The position numbers and the translations under genes were made by a program. From Oceanicaulis sp. (GTDB lineage: Bacteria > Pseudomonadota > Alphaproteobacteria > Caulobacterales > Maricaulaceae): a stretch of 16,192 nt of DNA. The stretch's first letter is position 1. Each line of letters starts with the position of its first letter. Shown one piece after another: positions 14,999-16,192 of the stretch. The stretch lies in assembly GCA_007571185.1 (NCBI GenBank), contig RKRX01000063.1, positions 1 to 16,192 on the forward strand, read 5' to 3'. A model generated the notes under the pieces. That model saw only the letters and a program-made list of their open reading frames with translations, made no database searches and had not been told where the DNA came from.

Positions 14999-15285
14999 TG
15001 TGGACCGATCATGTCGGTCATCAGGGTGTCTGATCCTGATGAGGCGATCGCGGTCGCCGATGACGGCTTGTTCGGCCTGTTGGAATCTGCGCGCGGTCGC
15101 TTCATGTCGCGCGCCTGTCCAGGCGTTGCAGCCAGGCTGGCATGGTGATGGTCAACCCGCTCACGGCGAGTGTCGATGACCACGCGCTGTTCGGCGGTGC
15201 GAAGGGCTCAAGCTATGGGCCGCACGAGCGGAGCCGTTACGCCTGTGAGTTCCATGCCAGATTCAAGACCGCCTATATCGGTTGA
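14999..15285 (+). pseudogene. lhpG: Alpha-ketoglutarate semialdehyde dehydrogenase remnant (C-terminal ~90 residues, frameshifted)
   Basis: The intact enzyme would oxidise alpha-ketoglutarate semialdehyde to 2-oxoglutarate, the last step of hydroxyproline catabolism. Only its C-terminus remains. In one frame from 14999: 'GPIMSVIRVSDPDEAIAVAD' and 'DGLFGL'. Near 15079-15090 the reading must shift: the frame from 15079 gives 'VGICARSLHVARLSRRCSQA', then 'GMVMVNPLTASVDDHALFGG', 'AKGSSYGPHERSRYACEF' and 'KTAYIG', stop at 15283-15285. These match the ALDH C-terminal 'GMVMVNLPTAG...PFGG.KGSSYGP' blocks in order. About 380-400 N-terminal residues, including the catalytic Cys and NAD site, are gone, and the junction is only about seven bases after the preceding stop codon. 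It cannot be functional. Confidence 0.9.
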
Positions 15286-15342
15286 CTGACATGTCCGTCT
15301 TCCCGCTTCCGGGGTGCTCAAGTTGCCCGCCCGGGCGGTGCC

Positions 15343-15390
15343 CTGTCTGCGTCTGGAGCCCACGACAGTGGCGCAGCGACGCCCAGACAG
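15343..15390 (+). terminator. Hairpin region downstream of the hydroxyproline operon
   Basis: CTGTCTG (15343-15349) pairs with CAGACAG (15384-15390); CGTC/GACG extends the stem past a CC bulge, and CCAC/GTGG forms an inner hairpin, giving a branched fold. The palindrome CGCCCGGGCG lies just upstream (about 15329-15338). There is no T tract, so Rho-independent termination is doubtful. It may instead protect the upstream mRNA or be a leader element of the receptor gene. The rest of 15286-15525 shows no gene; the receptor promoter should lie there. Confidence 0.4.
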
Positions 15391-15525
15391 TCACAAAATG
15401 TGCAAAAATGCAAGTCAATTCCCGTAGTAAAGACAAGACGAAGGTCAAGCAGGTGTTCAGTGTGATCGAACATAAGCAATCTCAAGCTCAACAGAAGGTT
15501 GCGGATACAAAAATGGGGAGAAATC

Positions 15526-16192
15526 ATGTCGATCTCACAAAGATTGAAGCACAATCTGTTGTTGACCACCGCGCTTCTGCCGGCAGCGTTGTTGCTGGGC
15601 GCTGTCATAACCCCCGGCTCCCAAGGGTATCAGGCCGCCGGATCAGATGCACAGGACACTACCGATGCGCGCGACGTCGCCGCCGCTGACGACGAGGTTG
15701 AACAGACCGATCAGGATGCCGATGAGTCCGAAGGTGAAGACAATGTGATTGCGCAAGACAGGATCGTCGTTACAGGTTCGCGCATTCGCCGGGCTGCGGT
15801 GACCAATATCAGCCCGACTATCACTGTGGATTCGGAAGAATTTGAGGCGCGAGGGGCGATCAATGTTCTGGATTTGCTTGAAGAAATCCCAGCATTGACC
15901 GGCTCTGAGAGCATTGACGACAATCAGTTCAGCTTCGGGGATTCCGGCGTGCGCCGCGCCAATCTGCGCGGACTTGGAGCGTATCGCTCTCTGACTGTGG
16001 TCGATAACCGTCGTCGCGCGGCCACCGCGTCGTCCTTTTTCGGACGCAACTCGTTTGATTGGAACGTGTTGCCGCAGAACCTGATCAGCCGGGTCGACGT
16101 TCTTACCGGGGGTGCGTCCTCGATCTATGGTTCTGACGCTGTGTCCGGGGTGATCAATATTATTCTTGAAGATGAGGTGGACGGGTTTGAAG
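15526..16192 (+). CDS. TonB-dependent outer-membrane receptor, 3' end outside window
   Basis: An energised outer-membrane transporter; 222 codons are visible and the frame is open to the window end. ATG 15526 has GGGGAG six bases upstream. Residues 1-30 are a signal peptide ('MSISQRLKHNLLLTTALLPA', then a hydrophobic stretch). Residues about 38-78 form an unusually acidic linker rich in Asp, Glu and Ala. The TonB-box region follows, 'DRIVVTGSRIRR', then the plug domain with 'VLDLLEEIPAL', 'RRANLRGLGAYRSLTVVD', 'ISRVDVLTGGASSIYGSDAV' and 'SGVINIIL'. The barrel lies outside. Its position behind the hydroxyproline genes suggests uptake of hydroxyproline-containing peptides or a related substrate, but this is inference; a 240-bp gap means separate transcription is possible. 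Confidence 0.93.
   Translation, partial: MSISQRLKHNLLLTTALLPAALLLGAVITPGSQGYQAAGSDAQDTTDARDVAAADDEVEQTDQDADESEGEDNVIAQDRIVVTGSRIRRAAVTNISPTITVDSEEFEARGAINVLDLLEEIPALTGSESIDDNQFSFGDSGVRRANLRGLGAYRSLTVVDNRRRAATASSFFGRNSFDWNVLPQNLISRVDVLTGGASSIYGSDAVSGVINIILEDEVDGFE

Noticed and set aside
14999..15285. Sequencing error in an otherwise intact ALDH gene
   Set aside because: A base error could explain the frameshift but not the absence of about 380-400 N-terminal residues, since the preceding gene ends only a few bases before.
1..16192. CRISPR array, tRNA or rRNA genes
   Set aside because: No regularly spaced repeats, tRNA T-arm/acceptor patterns in a cloverleaf context, or rRNA-like conserved segments were seen on either strand.

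Overview
The window looks like part of an alphaproteobacterial chromosome. The grounds are the adjacent bolA and CGFS-glutaredoxin genes, the moderately high GC content, the NrdA type and a TonB-dependent receptor with a 'VVTGSRIRR' TonB-box region. The genus cannot be told from the sequence. Two metabolic blocks flank a central stretch of decayed mobile DNA.

Left block (1-6877, all + strand): the 3' part of putA (proline to glutamate); nrdA, a class I ribonucleotide reductase large subunit with two NrdR-box-like palindromes 32 bp apart upstream but no nrdB beside it; a 516 bp gap; and a 500-residue KamA-family radical SAM/PLP aminomutase whose substrate-site residues differ from those of lysine 2,3-aminomutase.

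Central debris (about 6940-10990): an IS256-family transposase relic in three frames, an IS30-family transposase fragment with an in-frame stop, then the intact pair bolA and grxD. After these comes a minus-strand run of decayed phage genes. It contains an SPP1 gp7/Mu F-like head-morphogenesis gene broken by stops and a frameshift, and several small ORFs, two of which share a diverged duplicated segment. None of the relics shows recognisable ends, so they look old.

Right block (10996-16192): a trans-4-hydroxy-L-proline catabolic locus. A divergent PAS-AraC regulator faces three tightly coupled genes: a DHDPS-family 1-pyrroline-4-hydroxy-2-carboxylate deaminase, a 4-hydroxyproline 2-epimerase and a D-hydroxyproline dehydrogenase. 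The fourth enzyme, alpha-ketoglutarate semialdehyde dehydrogenase, survives only as a C-terminal, frameshifted remnant directly after the dehydrogenase stop codon. A TonB-dependent receptor follows and runs off the window.

Functionally, PutA and the hydroxyproline genes would feed proline and hydroxyproline, for instance from collagen-like peptides, into glutamate and 2-oxoglutarate. The broken final enzyme means the last hydroxyproline step must be supplied from elsewhere in the genome, or the pathway is decaying. I saw no clearly new defence or mobile system. The most notable points are the broken pathway end, the unusual aminomutase, the orphan NrdR-controlled nrdA and the phage-relic mosaic.
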